Assembly: GCA_944389075.1 (NCBI GenBank) | Contig: CALXLA010000020.1 | Location: 62,001 to 126,000, forward strand | Origin: an uncultured Spirochaetaceae bacterium | GTDB lineage: Bacteria > Spirochaetota > Spirochaetia > Sphaerochaetales > Sphaerochaetaceae | Length of the DNA stretch: 64,000 nucleotides | Direction: 5' to 3' | Shown here: piece after piece, positions 46,388 to 54,268 of the stretch | Numbering within the stretch: position 1 is the stretch's first letter | Layout of the letters: every line of letters begins with the position of its first letter | Translations under genes and position numbers: made by a program | The notes under the pieces: model-generated | Database searches by the model: none | What the model was told of the DNA's origin: nothing | Seen by the model: the letters and a program-made list of their open reading frames with translations, nothing else

Positions 46388-46972
46388 TTATTCGTGGCTC
46401 ATGCTGCAGCGTGATGCGAGACGCTCCTGCGCGCCCTCGATCATCAGCGTCATTCTTTCAGCAACCAGCCCAGTATCCTCCGCAAAGCCGGAACCGACCC
46501 AGGCACGGATTACAGAAACAGCACCACCAGAGATGAAATTGAACAGGAAGCCAGCATCCTGTACGGAGATTCCAGCTGCCCTGCACCATGTATCAGTAGC
46601 ACTTGCATAAATCTCATTCAGGATATCAGTCATAAGATCCGAGCTCGTACCGGAAAAGAGGAGCACGCACATATCCCTGTTGTTCTTCGCGAAGTTGAGG
46701 ACAACATCCATCAGCGTCTTTATCGATGTGATATACTCACCCTTGATTCTTATTGAATCTATGAGATTCGCAGTGAAGGCGGTCTCAGTCTCCTTCATAA
46801 GTTCTTCCGCTGAAGTGTAGTGGGCATAGAAGGTATTCCTGTTCACACCTGCCTTCTGGCATATTTCACAGACAGAAATCTGATTAAGCGACTTAACAGA
46901 AAGAAGATCCAGAAGAGCCCTTCTGAATTTTCCCTTTGTCTTCAGTATCCTGATATCTGTCTTCTCGCTCAT
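46388..46972 (-). CDS. TetR/AcrR-family transcriptional regulator
   Basis: 194 aa with an N-terminal TetR helix-turn-helix (ISVCEICQKAGVNRNTFYAH, about 31-50) and a helical ligand-binding domain that I cannot assign. AGGAG lies before the ATG at 46972. The tmRNA 3' end is only 10 bases upstream with no terminator between, so the gene is probably read from the tmRNA promoter. The zinc-ribbon membrane gene follows 84 bases downstream and is a possible target. Confidence 0.88.
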   Translation of the reverse strand: MSEKTDIRILKTKGKFRRALLDLLSVKSLNQISVCEICQKAGVNRNTFYAHYTSAEELMKETETAFTANLIDSIRIKGEYITSIKTLMDVVLNFAKNNRDMCVLLFSGTSSDLMTDILNEIYASATDTWCRAAGISVQDAGFLFNFISGGAVSVIRAWVGSGFAEDTGLVAERMTLMIEGAQERLASRCSMSHE

Positions 46973-46982
46973 ACAGCTCCTA

Positions 46983-47351
46983 TGGAGGCGGGGAGAGTCG
47001 AACTCCCGTCCTGACAGTCCACCCGCAAACGTCTACGGATATAGTCCCATTTCAGTCTTAGCCAGCCTTCGGCAGTGGAACCAGCGTCCAGCAGGAGCAT
47101 CACCTAAGTCTCCTCCAGCTCCCGGTGAACTGAACTGAAGAAAGTCCCCTAAGTCAAAGAAGCGCAGGAGTCAGAGACTTAACTCAGACGCTTCCGCTCA
47201 TAAACCGCGATTAAGCAGCAAGAGCAAATGCTTCGTCAGAGACGAACTCGTCTTCTTTCTTTGCATTTAATTTTTTTTGCCGGTTTTACAAGTCAGCTCT
47301 TGATCCGCAGTCTACGGCATAGCAAAGCCAGTCGAAACCAGATACGCCCCC
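46983..47351 (-). ncRNA. ssrA: transfer-messenger RNA (tmRNA)
   Basis: Both tRNA-like ends are readable on the minus strand: 5' GGGGGCGTA..GGTTTCGAC and 3' GACGGGAGTTCGACTCTCCC followed by CGCCTCCA, giving the 7-bp acceptor stem (one G-U), a T-arm with GTTCGAC and an encoded CCA at 46985-46983. The length of about 369 nt is normal for a one-piece tmRNA. The tag frame and several pseudoknot-forming inverted segments lie between. A promoter sits just upstream, overlapping the sirtuin stop. Confidence 0.95.
47211..47264 (-). other. tmRNA proteolysis-tag reading frame
   Basis: The resume codon GCA at 47264 begins AKKEDEFVSDEAFALAA, then TAA (47213-47211). The ALAA end matches the ClpXP/ClpAP degron of other bacteria; the 17-residue acidic tag is longer than the 11-residue E. 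coli form. Confidence 0.85.
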
Positions 47352-47367
47352 TATTTCTGCAAGACTA

Positions 47368-47396
47368 AAAATAGCTAAAAAAACAAAAATCATCAA
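47368..47396 (-). promoter_or_regulatory. tmRNA promoter
   Basis: TTGATG (47396-47391), 17-nt T-rich spacer, TATTTT (47373-47368), with a predicted start about 9 nt before the mature 5' end. The -35 overlaps the stop codon of the sirtuin gene. Confidence 0.55.
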
Positions 47397-48148
47397 GCAC
47401 TAATCACAGCTGAGAGCTTAGTGAAGAACTCTTCGAGATCAGTGAATCTCAGTGCGGCATAACGGTCTATGTATGTCTCTGTCCTGTTTACAATAACGAT
47501 ATCCTTCCCTGCCCTTACAGAATTATAAGGAAGAGATGCCGCAGGATTGACGACAAGCGATGAGCCGAGGATGATCGCAAGATCTGCATTGGTGAATGCA
47601 TTCTCTGCCCTCATGAGCATCGTCATGTTGAGACTTTCGCCATAGAACACGATATCGGGCTTGATGACCGATCCGCATGAAGGACAGCGAGGAACCTCCC
47701 CGTTTCTTACAGCTCTCTCCATCTGGCTGTATTCAGCCATTCTGCCACATCCGGTGCAGAAACCTCGTTTCAGCGATCCATGGAGCTCAAAGACACGTTT
47801 CGACCCTGCTCTCTGATGAAGATAATCTATGTTCTGGGTATAGATTCCCTCAGAAAGTTTTCCGATTTCCTCCATCCTGCTGAGCGTCCTGTGTATGATA
47901 TTCGGTTCGAATTCCTCCATATGATACCAGTAAGGCTCTGCCCATCTGTAGAAGACATCAGGATGCTGATTGAAGAATCCTATATCAAGGATCTCCTCAA
48001 CGGACATTGAACCGAAATCCTTCGAATAAAGGCCGGAAGACGAGCGGAAGTCAGGAATCCCTGAAAGCGTGGAGACTCCTGCACCAGTAAGCACTGCTAT
48101 TCTCGATGATTTCGAGAAAAGCTCCATGAAGCGTGTGAAATCATCCAA
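47393..48148 (-). CDS. cobB: NAD-dependent protein deacylase, Sir2 family
   Basis: Sirtuins remove acyl groups from lysines using NAD. Motifs: GAGVSTLSGIPDFRSSSGLY, TQNIDYLHQRAG, catalytic His in ELHGS, and the zinc site CTGC-x16-CPSC, then GSSLVVNPAA. A TTG at 48148 is preferred (about 251 aa): it lies inside the miaB 3' end with GGGGG upstream. Longer readings extend through miaB; the first in-frame ATG (48127) lacks an SD. Confidence 0.92.
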   Translation of the reverse strand: MDDFTRFMELFSKSSRIAVLTGAGVSTLSGIPDFRSSSGLYSKDFGSMSVEEILDIGFFNQHPDVFYRWAEPYWYHMEEFEPNIIHRTLSRMEEIGKLSEGIYTQNIDYLHQRAGSKRVFELHGSLKRGFCTGCGRMAEYSQMERAVRNGEVPRCPSCGSVIKPDIVFYGESLNMTMLMRAENAFTNADLAIILGSSLVVNPAASLPYNSVRAGKDIVIVNRTETYIDRYAALRFTDLEEFFTKLSAVISA

Positions 48149-49430
48149 TTCTCGACCCCCTGAATGTATTTCCCGAAAGCTCCTCCGCCCTGACACGGAC
48201 CATGTCGCCAGGAGCAAGAGAATCATCCGAGCTGAAAGCTATGAAGTCATTGTGCTCGCCACGTCCGAGGTACATAGACTTATCATCTCGTGTCATCTTC
48301 GTGACAATGACATCTGCTTCATATGGAAGCATGGCAGATTTGATTGTTCCTTGCCTCTTCATCTGCTCATCTATAAGGCGCTCAAGCCTCCTTATCTTCT
48401 CACCTTCTTCTATCTGTCCATCCATTGATGCTGCTCTTGTGCCTTCCCTTGGATTGAAGTAATACATGAATGCCTCAGTGCATCCCATGATTTCCATCAT
48501 GGAAAGAGTCTCTTCGTACTCAGCTTCAGTCTCTGTAGGAAAACCGACCATCACATCTGTAGAAAGAGTAAGCCCGCTGATCTCTGTCTTCATCTTCTCG
48601 ATAAGAGCTATGGTATCCTCCCTTGTCGTCTTCCTGTTCATAAGCTGAAGAATCCTTGTGGAACCTGACTGGATAGGAAGATGGATATGCTTCGCGATGC
48701 GCTTCTCGGAAGCAATCATCCTGATGAACTTATCGGAGAAATCCTTGGGATGCGGCGATTCGAATCTCACGAACTTTATCGAACTCATTCTCGGAAGGAT
48801 CAGAGACAGGAGATCGGAAAGGTCAATCTTCTTCCCTCTGTACTCACCGCGATATGAATTTACATTCTGGCCCAGGAGCGTGATGTCCTTCACGCCTTTT
48901 CCCTCAAGGAAATCTATCTCCCGGATTATGTCCTCAGCAGACCTCGATACCTCACGTCCCCTTACATATGGAACTATGCAGTATGAGCAGAAGTTGTTGC
49001 AGCCGTTCATTATAGGGACGTAGCTCGACCAGGAACCTTCCTTGTAATAGCTGTCAAGGAATCCATATGCATCGAGATGCTCAAGAGCATTTCCAGAAAG
49101 AAATGCGGGAATCTCGGCCTTCTCATTAGTACCGATCACAGCATCGACAGCAGGTGCCTCTGCCTTAAGCTCATCTTTCATGCGCTCTGCCATGCATCCA
49201 GTGACTATCAATGTGAATGGATGCTTCTTCTTCTCGGCTGCATAGAATCCGAGCCTTCCCCATATCCTGTTCTCCGCAGTCTTCCTGACAGAACATGTAT
49301 TGATGATTACCGCATCAGCCTTGTCAGGATCCTCAGTCTTCTCAAATCCCTGTCCTGTGAGTATTGTCTCTATCGCATCTGATTCAGCTGCATTGAGCTG
49401 GCATCCATATGTCTCGATGAGGAATCTCAT
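48141..49430 (-). CDS. miaB: tRNA-2-methylthio-N6-dimethylallyladenosine synthase
   Basis: Methylthiolates i6A37 of tRNAs using two 4Fe-4S clusters. The N-terminal cluster cysteines (YGCQLN, NTCSVR, TGCMAE), the radical SAM motif CNNFCSYC, and a C-terminal TRAM domain (about 365-425) are in order; 429 aa. CSVR after NT is MiaB-like rather than RimO- or MtaB-like. It overlaps the folD stop by 4 bases. Confidence 0.95.
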   Translation of the reverse strand: MRFLIETYGCQLNAAESDAIETILTGQGFEKTEDPDKADAVIINTCSVRKTAENRIWGRLGFYAAEKKKHPFTLIVTGCMAERMKDELKAEAPAVDAVIGTNEKAEIPAFLSGNALEHLDAYGFLDSYYKEGSWSSYVPIMNGCNNFCSYCIVPYVRGREVSRSAEDIIREIDFLEGKGVKDITLLGQNVNSYRGEYRGKKIDLSDLLSLILPRMSSIKFVRFESPHPKDFSDKFIRMIASEKRIAKHIHLPIQSGSTRILQLMNRKTTREDTIALIEKMKTEISGLTLSTDVMVGFPTETEAEYEETLSMMEIMGCTEAFMYYFNPREGTRAASMDGQIEEGEKIRRLERLIDEQMKRQGTIKSAMLPYEADVIVTKMTRDDKSMYLGRGEHNDFIAFSSDDSLAPGDMVRVRAEELSGNTFRGSRIG

Positions 49431-50302
49431 CTTCCCCTCCTCTTCACTGCAGCTTCCAGTGTATTCTCCATCAGCATGGAAACTGTCATTAGCCCGACTC
49501 CTCCTGGAACCGGAGTTATCATGACATCCCTGTCCTTGAATGAGCTGTAGTCAGCATCTCCTACAAGCCGGAAACCTTTTTCCCTGGTTTCATCCTTTAT
49601 TCTGTTCACGCCTACATCAATCACTGCCGCACCATCTTTGACATACGATGAATCTATAGTTCCTGGATGCCCTGTCGCTACTATTATGATATCAGCATCC
49701 TTGGTATATTCCCTGAGATCAGGTGTCTTCGTGTTGCATACAGTCACAGTCGCATCAATGCCTTTCTGCATAAGAAGGAGGGCCATTGGCTTCCCGACTA
49801 TATTGCTTCTGCCGATTACTACAGCCTTTTTCCCAGCTGTCTCGATGCCATAATAGCTCAGAGTTCTCATGATGCCCTTAGGCGTACATGGGATGAATGA
49901 TTCCTCACCTATGGCAAGACGGCCCATGTTCACCGGGGAAAATCCATCCACATCCTTTTCGGGGGATATCGCATCGATTATTTTTTTCTCGGAAATATGC
50001 GAAGGAAGTGGTAACTGGACGAGAATTCCATCCACATCTTCACCTTCATTGAGCTTTCCGACAAGGGAGAGAATATCATCCTCCTTTGAATCTTCATCAA
50101 ACGTGTATTGAAAATGCAGAAAGCCAAGAGATTCGGCAGCTTCTGCCTTTTTCCGCACATATGTCTGGCTCGCAGGATCCGAACCGACAAGCACAACAGC
50201 AAGCGACGGAGCCCTATTTCCTTTATCGATAAATGCTTGCGTCTCTTTTCTTACGTTTTCGAGCACACTTTCCGCAACACAGCGGCAACCTAATCTTGTC
50301 AT
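49427..50302 (-). CDS. folD: methylene-tetrahydrofolate dehydrogenase/cyclohydrolase
   Basis: Interconverts one-carbon folates between methylene- and formyl-tetrahydrofolate. Motifs: SQTYVRKKAEAAESLGF (catalytic Lys region near 55), VDGILVQLPLP, PEKDVDGFSPVNMGRL, VIGRSNIVGKPMALLL and the late VPGGVGLMT. The ATG at 50302 (291 aa) has no SD but a promoter ends 6-8 nt upstream; the longer upstream reading adds a non-homologous hydrophobic stretch. It is followed by miaB and the sirtuin gene. Confidence 0.96.
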   Translation of the reverse strand: MTRLGCRCVAESVLENVRKETQAFIDKGNRAPSLAVVLVGSDPASQTYVRKKAEAAESLGFLHFQYTFDEDSKEDDILSLVGKLNEGEDVDGILVQLPLPSHISEKKIIDAISPEKDVDGFSPVNMGRLAIGEESFIPCTPKGIMRTLSYYGIETAGKKAVVIGRSNIVGKPMALLLMQKGIDATVTVCNTKTPDLREYTKDADIIIVATGHPGTIDSSYVKDGAAVIDVGVNRIKDETREKGFRLVGDADYSSFKDRDVMITPVPGGVGLMTVSMLMENTLEAAVKRRGR

Positions 50303-50308
50303 AAGCAA

Positions 50309-50339
50309 ATTGTATAGGAAATAAATGGAAAATAGGCAA
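50309..50339 (-). promoter_or_regulatory. folD promoter, predicted leaderless
   Basis: TTGCCT (50339-50334) with TATACA (50316-50311) at 17 nt; the overlapping TACAAT (50314-50309) is the alternative -10 at 19 nt. The ATG is 8 or 6 nt further, and A50302 is the nearest purine start. Confidence 0.58.
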
Positions 50340-50344
50340 TCGCT

Positions 50345-50372
50345 TTGAAATATCCCCAGTATCATGTATAAT
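50345..50372 (+). promoter_or_regulatory. promoter of the beta-barrel/lipoprotein pair
   Basis: TTGAAA (50345-50350), 16-nt spacer, perfect TATAAT (50367-50372). The predicted leader is only about 10 nt, so the SD (CGAGGA) sits at the very 5' end of the mRNA. The -35 is 5 bp from the folD -35. Confidence 0.68.
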
Positions 50373-50388
50373 CGCTGCGAGGATATCA

Positions 50389-50970
50389 ATGAAAAGAGTC
50401 TTTACGGTGCTTTTAGCCGCTTTGCTGCTTTCGACTGCACTATCTGCGGCACCTTATTACGATATAGGAGACCAGTTCCTGACAATCACGGCAGGACCGA
50501 CGACACCTGTCTATTATTATAACAACGAAGACCAGTCTTCTGTAATCGGACCTGGCAGCGGTGATGGCAGGATTTCTGAAGGCGGCATAGTATCAATTGG
50601 CTATGAAGTCTTCGTAACGAACTATCTTGCAGTAGGCGGTGAGCTTGGATATCAGTTCAATTTCGCAAGCAATGGCAATGTACTCACCTCAGTGCCTATC
50701 CATGCAAAGCTCACGTTCCTCCCGATTCAGGGACAGTTCGAGCTTCCGATATCATTCTCGATCGGAGCAAACTACATAGCATTCGAAGATCTCGCCCAGA
50801 TCACATTCAGCGCAACGGTATCAATCGGCTTCAACTATTTCTTCGACAGACACTGGGGTATCGGAATAAATGCCGGCCTTTCCGTCCTTCCGGAACTATA
50901 CACGGATTCTACGAAGAACAGCGTAAGACTCGATGTCCCGACAACCATCTCAGCAATATACAGGCATTAA
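50389..50970 (+). CDS. small outer-membrane beta-barrel protein
   Basis: 193 aa: signal peptide (MKRVFTVLLAALLLSTALSA) and then about 170 residues of alternating amphipathic strands with Gly/Tyr/Phe-rich segments (VGGELGYQFNFASNG; ISFSIGANYIAF), the look of an eight-stranded OmpX/OmpW-type barrel. Exact function is unknown. GAGGA lies before the ATG. The last residue is His rather than Phe. It is followed 11 bases later by a lipoprotein gene. Confidence 0.78.
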   Translation: MKRVFTVLLAALLLSTALSAAPYYDIGDQFLTITAGPTTPVYYYNNEDQSSVIGPGSGDGRISEGGIVSIGYEVFVTNYLAVGGELGYQFNFASNGNVLTSVPIHAKLTFLPIQGQFELPISFSIGANYIAFEDLAQITFSATVSIGFNYFFDRHWGIGINAGLSVLPELYTDSTKNSVRLDVPTTISAIYRH

Positions 50971-50981
50971 GCGGAGGATTC

Positions 50982-52352
50982 ATGAAAAAACTTATTTTTA
51001 TTTTTTTCATTACAATTCTTGCAATCCTTGCTTCCTGCAATGACTCAAATCAGGGAGTACTTCAGTCAGCACATAATGCAACAGCTGAAGAGCGCCCTAT
51101 CTCATCGTATCTTGGCTTCTTCGATAGCATGATTTATGTCATCAGAGATGGAGATCTGTTCAGGGCATCAACAAATGGTAGTGGAACTGTTGAATACACA
51201 AAGATACTTGAAGTCACATACCAGACAGAAAGCACAGAAACTGCAAATCATGACTTTCCATTCCTTGTCTATGATAAGTATGTCTATATTGCTTCTAATG
51301 CTCCTGAAACTACTAGCAGCGATAATGAGAGCTCTTCCTCTGATGAACATCAGGATCCTGCTCCATATAAGTTCTATCGTGTACTTATATCAGATATTGA
51401 AAAACATGTTACAAATAAAAATGGAGAAACAATATATCCTAAGCCGAGTGATATTCCTGAAAATGAGAAGGAATCCTTCAGTATTACCAGTACTCCGATT
51501 ACTCCTGATAAACCTATAGTTGAATTCTATAGTTCAAATATTGCTTCAGGAAAAGTCCAGATACTCTATAAAGTCCTTGGTGAAGAAAGAGGTGGTGCAA
51601 ATTACACGACAACAAGACACTATGGAGTTATTGAGTGGACTGAGTTCAGCTCGCTTTCCAAAGATGGAACTATCACTCTTACTAATCAGGATGATACAAT
51701 TCCGACAAATGCAATCATCATTGGAGATGGTGTTCTGAAAGCAACAACAGATGATCCAGAGATCGAAGACTTCGAAGATGATCTCAATGATCTTTACATA
51801 TGGCGCAATGGCAAGATGTATACAGTAAGGACAGGAACTACATACAGCAACTTCCCACTTGGATCAGATGGTGCCTATGCCCTTCTTGCTGATGGTAAAA
51901 TCTACTCAATCAACTATAACTACAGAGAAGGTAAGTATAATGCAACTCTTACCAATAACGATGCATTCACATTCGATGTCTACAAGAGAGAAGGAAACTA
52001 TGTTCCATTCTACAGAGATGAAACGACTACTCGTCATCATATTGTCGGTTATATTTCTGGAAATGGCATTTACTGGGTTGAGGATTTTACTGATGACACA
52101 CTCTCAGATCAGAGCAAGGCTATTCCGAAGCTTCTTGGCATAAGCAATGACAATGACATCATCCCAATAGCATTCATCGGTACATATGAAAGAACTATTA
52201 ATGGTGAACCTCATCCAGAGTATCTCATTGTCACACAGAACAATGGCTTCTATGTCCTTCAGCCTACTCAGGGTGATAACAACAGAGGCAAGATGACGAA
52301 AGTCGAAGCTGATGCAGGTTATAGTTTCTCTCAGTTTGAATTCATTGAATGA
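50982..52352 (+). CDS. large lipoprotein of unknown function, AT-rich gene
   Basis: 456 aa with a lipoprotein signal peptide; the lipobox LASC places the lipidated Cys at residue 19. The mature protein is Asp/Asn/Thr/Ser-rich with repeated aromatic-Gly motifs (FLVYDKYVYIA; YLIVTQNNGFYVL) that suggest beta-propeller-like blades, though I cannot show the fold. The gene is visibly more A+T-rich, with AAT/ACA/GAA-type codons, than its neighbours, which may mean recent acquisition or relaxed selection. GGAGG precedes the ATG. Confidence 0.8.
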   Translation: MKKLIFIFFITILAILASCNDSNQGVLQSAHNATAEERPISSYLGFFDSMIYVIRDGDLFRASTNGSGTVEYTKILEVTYQTESTETANHDFPFLVYDKYVYIASNAPETTSSDNESSSSDEHQDPAPYKFYRVLISDIEKHVTNKNGETIYPKPSDIPENEKESFSITSTPITPDKPIVEFYSSNIASGKVQILYKVLGEERGGANYTTTRHYGVIEWTEFSSLSKDGTITLTNQDDTIPTNAIIIGDGVLKATTDDPEIEDFEDDLNDLYIWRNGKMYTVRTGTTYSNFPLGSDGAYALLADGKIYSINYNYREGKYNATLTNNDAFTFDVYKREGNYVPFYRDETTTRHHIVGYISGNGIYWVEDFTDDTLSDQSKAIPKLLGISNDNDIIPIAFIGTYERTINGEPHPEYLIVTQNNGFYVLQPTQGDNNRGKMTKVEADAGYSFSQFEFIE

Positions 52353-52373
52353 CAATTCAATTATCAAACAACA

Positions 52374-52410
52374 ATCCCATTCTGGAAGCTGATTCTAGAA
52401 TGGGATTTTC
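52374..52410 (+). terminator. intrinsic terminator between convergent genes
   Basis: Perfect 10-bp stem ATCCCATTCT/AGAATGGGAT (52374-52383 with 52397-52406), a 13-nt loop and TTTTCTTTC after it. It terminates the lipoprotein transcript and, by symmetry, may act on the opposite one too. Confidence 0.85.
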
Positions 52411-52422
52411 TTTCATTCATTC

Positions 52423-52890
52423 TCAATGTCTTTTTGCTGTGTAATCAGATGAACGTATGGAAAACACGGCCACAGCATCAAGGGCTTTGTCAGGGAAGGT
52501 TGGATTATCGAGATTACCTACATGCTTCATCAGACGGGAAAGAGCATGACGCTTCTCTTCATGAGTCTCAAGGAACACAGCCCTTCCGCTACCCATTATG
52601 CTCTGATAGCCAAATGAATATGAGCAGGCTGAATCGCCTTTTATGAGTTTATGCGATGAATCAAGCTCGAAGAAGACCTCAGGATTCTTTCTCAGAATAT
52701 CGACCTTCCTACCCTCTTTCGCTGAATGGAAATACAGGATTATGTCTTTGCCATCAGTCTCGAATCCGAAATTCATCGGAACGACATAAGGCCTGCCATC
52801 ATCCACCATGGAAAGATGGATGACTGTAGATGATGAGAGTATGTCGATTATATCAGGGAATGAAGTCACTTCCCTGTCCATGCGTCTCAT
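52423..52890 (-). CDS. pyridoxamine 5'-phosphate oxidase-like flavin-binding protein
   Basis: 155 aa with the split-barrel PNPOx fold as in NimA-type proteins: MDREVTSFPDIIDIL, GRPYVVPMNFGFE and FHSAKEGRKVDILRKNPEVFF. Such proteins bind FMN or heme; the nitroimidazole-reductase label is only by similarity, so no gene symbol is given. Its ATG overlaps the preceding phosphoribosyltransferase stop by 4 bases. It is the last gene before the convergent terminator. Confidence 0.82.
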   Translation of the reverse strand: MRRMDREVTSFPDIIDILSSSTVIHLSMVDDGRPYVVPMNFGFETDGKDIILYFHSAKEGRKVDILRKNPEVFFELDSSHKLIKGDSACSYSFGYQSIMGSGRAVFLETHEEKRHALSRLMKHVGNLDNPTFPDKALDAVAVFSIRSSDYTAKRH

Positions 52891-53501
52891 TTGAGTATGG
52901 AGTGAAGGATTTCCCTCACCTCGGGATCTGTATAGACCTGATCGATCTCATCATGCTCAAGGCCTATGAATTCATGGCATGTGTAATGAATCCACTGAGA
53001 CTCAGAAGGATGGTTTATCACATGCTTCCGGCACCAGTAGTCAGGCTGGACAGGAAGAGGTGGCTCATCCTTGTATGTGAGAACCTTGTAGTCATATACA
53101 GCCACCTTTATGTCTTCCCTAGGGATTCCATACTTCATGACAGTCCCGGTAAGCGCATTCACTGTCATTCCTGTATCGAAGATATCATCAACGATAAGGA
53201 CCTTCTGGCCCTTCTTGAGGTTCTTAGGAGACCAGGTCCATCCATCGATATCAACATGGGAGGAGTGCTCTCTGACATCGCCATAGGATCTTGCCACCAC
53301 AGCCGCATAGAAGACAGGCTCACGTCCTTCCTTCATAGCGATGAGCTTGTAATATTCGCTCATGACGTTAGCCATATATGCACCGCCTCTGAGCGAATCA
53401 TATATGACATCCGGAACGAAGTGATCTTCGGTGTACATCCTGTGGACAAGCTTCAGCGCTGCATCCCTGATTTCATCGCATGTGATGAATTCCTTGGCCA
53501 T
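52887..53501 (-). CDS. purine-type phosphoribosyltransferase
   Basis: The PRPP-binding signature VLIVDDIFDTGMTV and an aminoacyl flank (YDSLRGGAYMANVMSEYY) identify a type I phosphoribosyltransferase, most like xanthine/hypoxanthine salvage enzymes; the base cannot be fixed. The ATG at 53501 (204 aa) has GGAGG upstream. guaB, acting on IMP, is in the same long minus-strand region. Confidence 0.82.
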   Translation of the reverse strand: MAKEFITCDEIRDAALKLVHRMYTEDHFVPDVIYDSLRGGAYMANVMSEYYKLIAMKEGREPVFYAAVVARSYGDVREHSSHVDIDGWTWSPKNLKKGQKVLIVDDIFDTGMTVNALTGTVMKYGIPREDIKVAVYDYKVLTYKDEPPLPVQPDYWCRKHVINHPSESQWIHYTCHEFIGLEHDEIDQVYTDPEVREILHSILK

Positions 53502-53509
53502 AAAACCTC

Positions 53510-54268
53510 CTAAAGCTGGGTAAGGATCTCCAGTCCGTTCTCTGTGATGGCTACGGTATGCTCCCAATGACAAGCAGGCTTGCCATCAGCTGTCTTCACA
53601 CCCCATCCATCAGCCATTGTCTTGATTTTATACGTACCCATGCAGATCATAGGCTCAATTGCGATTACCATGCCCGGCTTGAGGCGGGGATTCGGATTCG
53701 CAAGCGATACATAGTTCGGGATATCAGGCTCCTCATGCATCTCAAACCCCACACCATGACCACAGTAGTCACGGACAACGCCATAGCCATTCTGTATTGC
53801 GCAGTAGCTGTATACGGCCTTTGCTATATTCTGTGTCCTTGCGCCTTTTGCAGATGCGGCCTCAATACCGAGATACAGAGCCTTCTCTGTCACTGTATTC
53901 AGTTTATGGACCTCATCGCTCACCTTCCCGATTTCATATGTGTGCGTTGAATCTGATATGAATCCATTGCGCTCAAGGCAGATATCCACGGAAACGATAT
54001 CGCCATCGGCAAGAACCTCGCTCTTCGTAGGAATGCCATGGATGACCATATCATTGACGCTGACGCAGGTTGCGGCAGGATACCCCATGTAACCTACGCA
54101 AGGAGCCCCGAAATGGCGCTTCTTCATCCACTCATGGAAAAGCTTGTCCACATCGTATGTGGACATTCCTGCACAAATCTGAGGACCGATTTCCTCAAAC
54201 ATCTCGGCAAGATAATGGCCGCTAGTTCTGATGCCATCTATCTCCTCATCATTTTTCAGCATTATCAT
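53510..54268 (-). CDS. map: methionine aminopeptidase, type I
   Basis: Removes the initiator Met. The five metal ligands are recognisable: Asp in VSVDICLE, Asp in FISDSTHT, His in GHGVGFEMHEEP, Glu in AIEPMICMG and Glu in HWEHTVAI. The ATG at 54268 (about 252 aa, MIMLKNDEEID) with GGAG about 10 nt away is preferred; the alternative 6 bases downstream changes little. It overlaps the nusB 3' end. Confidence 0.96.
   Translation of the reverse strand: MIMLKNDEEIDGIRTSGHYLAEMFEEIGPQICAGMSTYDVDKLFHEWMKKRHFGAPCVGYMGYPAATCVSVNDMVIHGIPTKSEVLADGDIVSVDICLERNGFISDSTHTYEIGKVSDEVHKLNTVTEKALYLGIEAASAKGARTQNIAKAVYSYCAIQNGYGVVRDYCGHGVGFEMHEEPDIPNYVSLANPNPRLKPGMVIAIEPMICMGTYKIKTMADGWGVKTADGKPACHWEHTVAITENGLEILTQL

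Noticed and set aside
46983-47060. A stand-alone tRNA at the tmRNA 3' end
   Set aside because: The T-arm and CCA are there but the anticodon arm is not; the matching 5' half lies 300 nt away with a tag frame, so it is tmRNA.
50303-50389. Hydrophobic N-terminal extension of FolD
   Set aside because: FolD is cytosolic; the extra codons cover the promoters, and the family start fits 50302.
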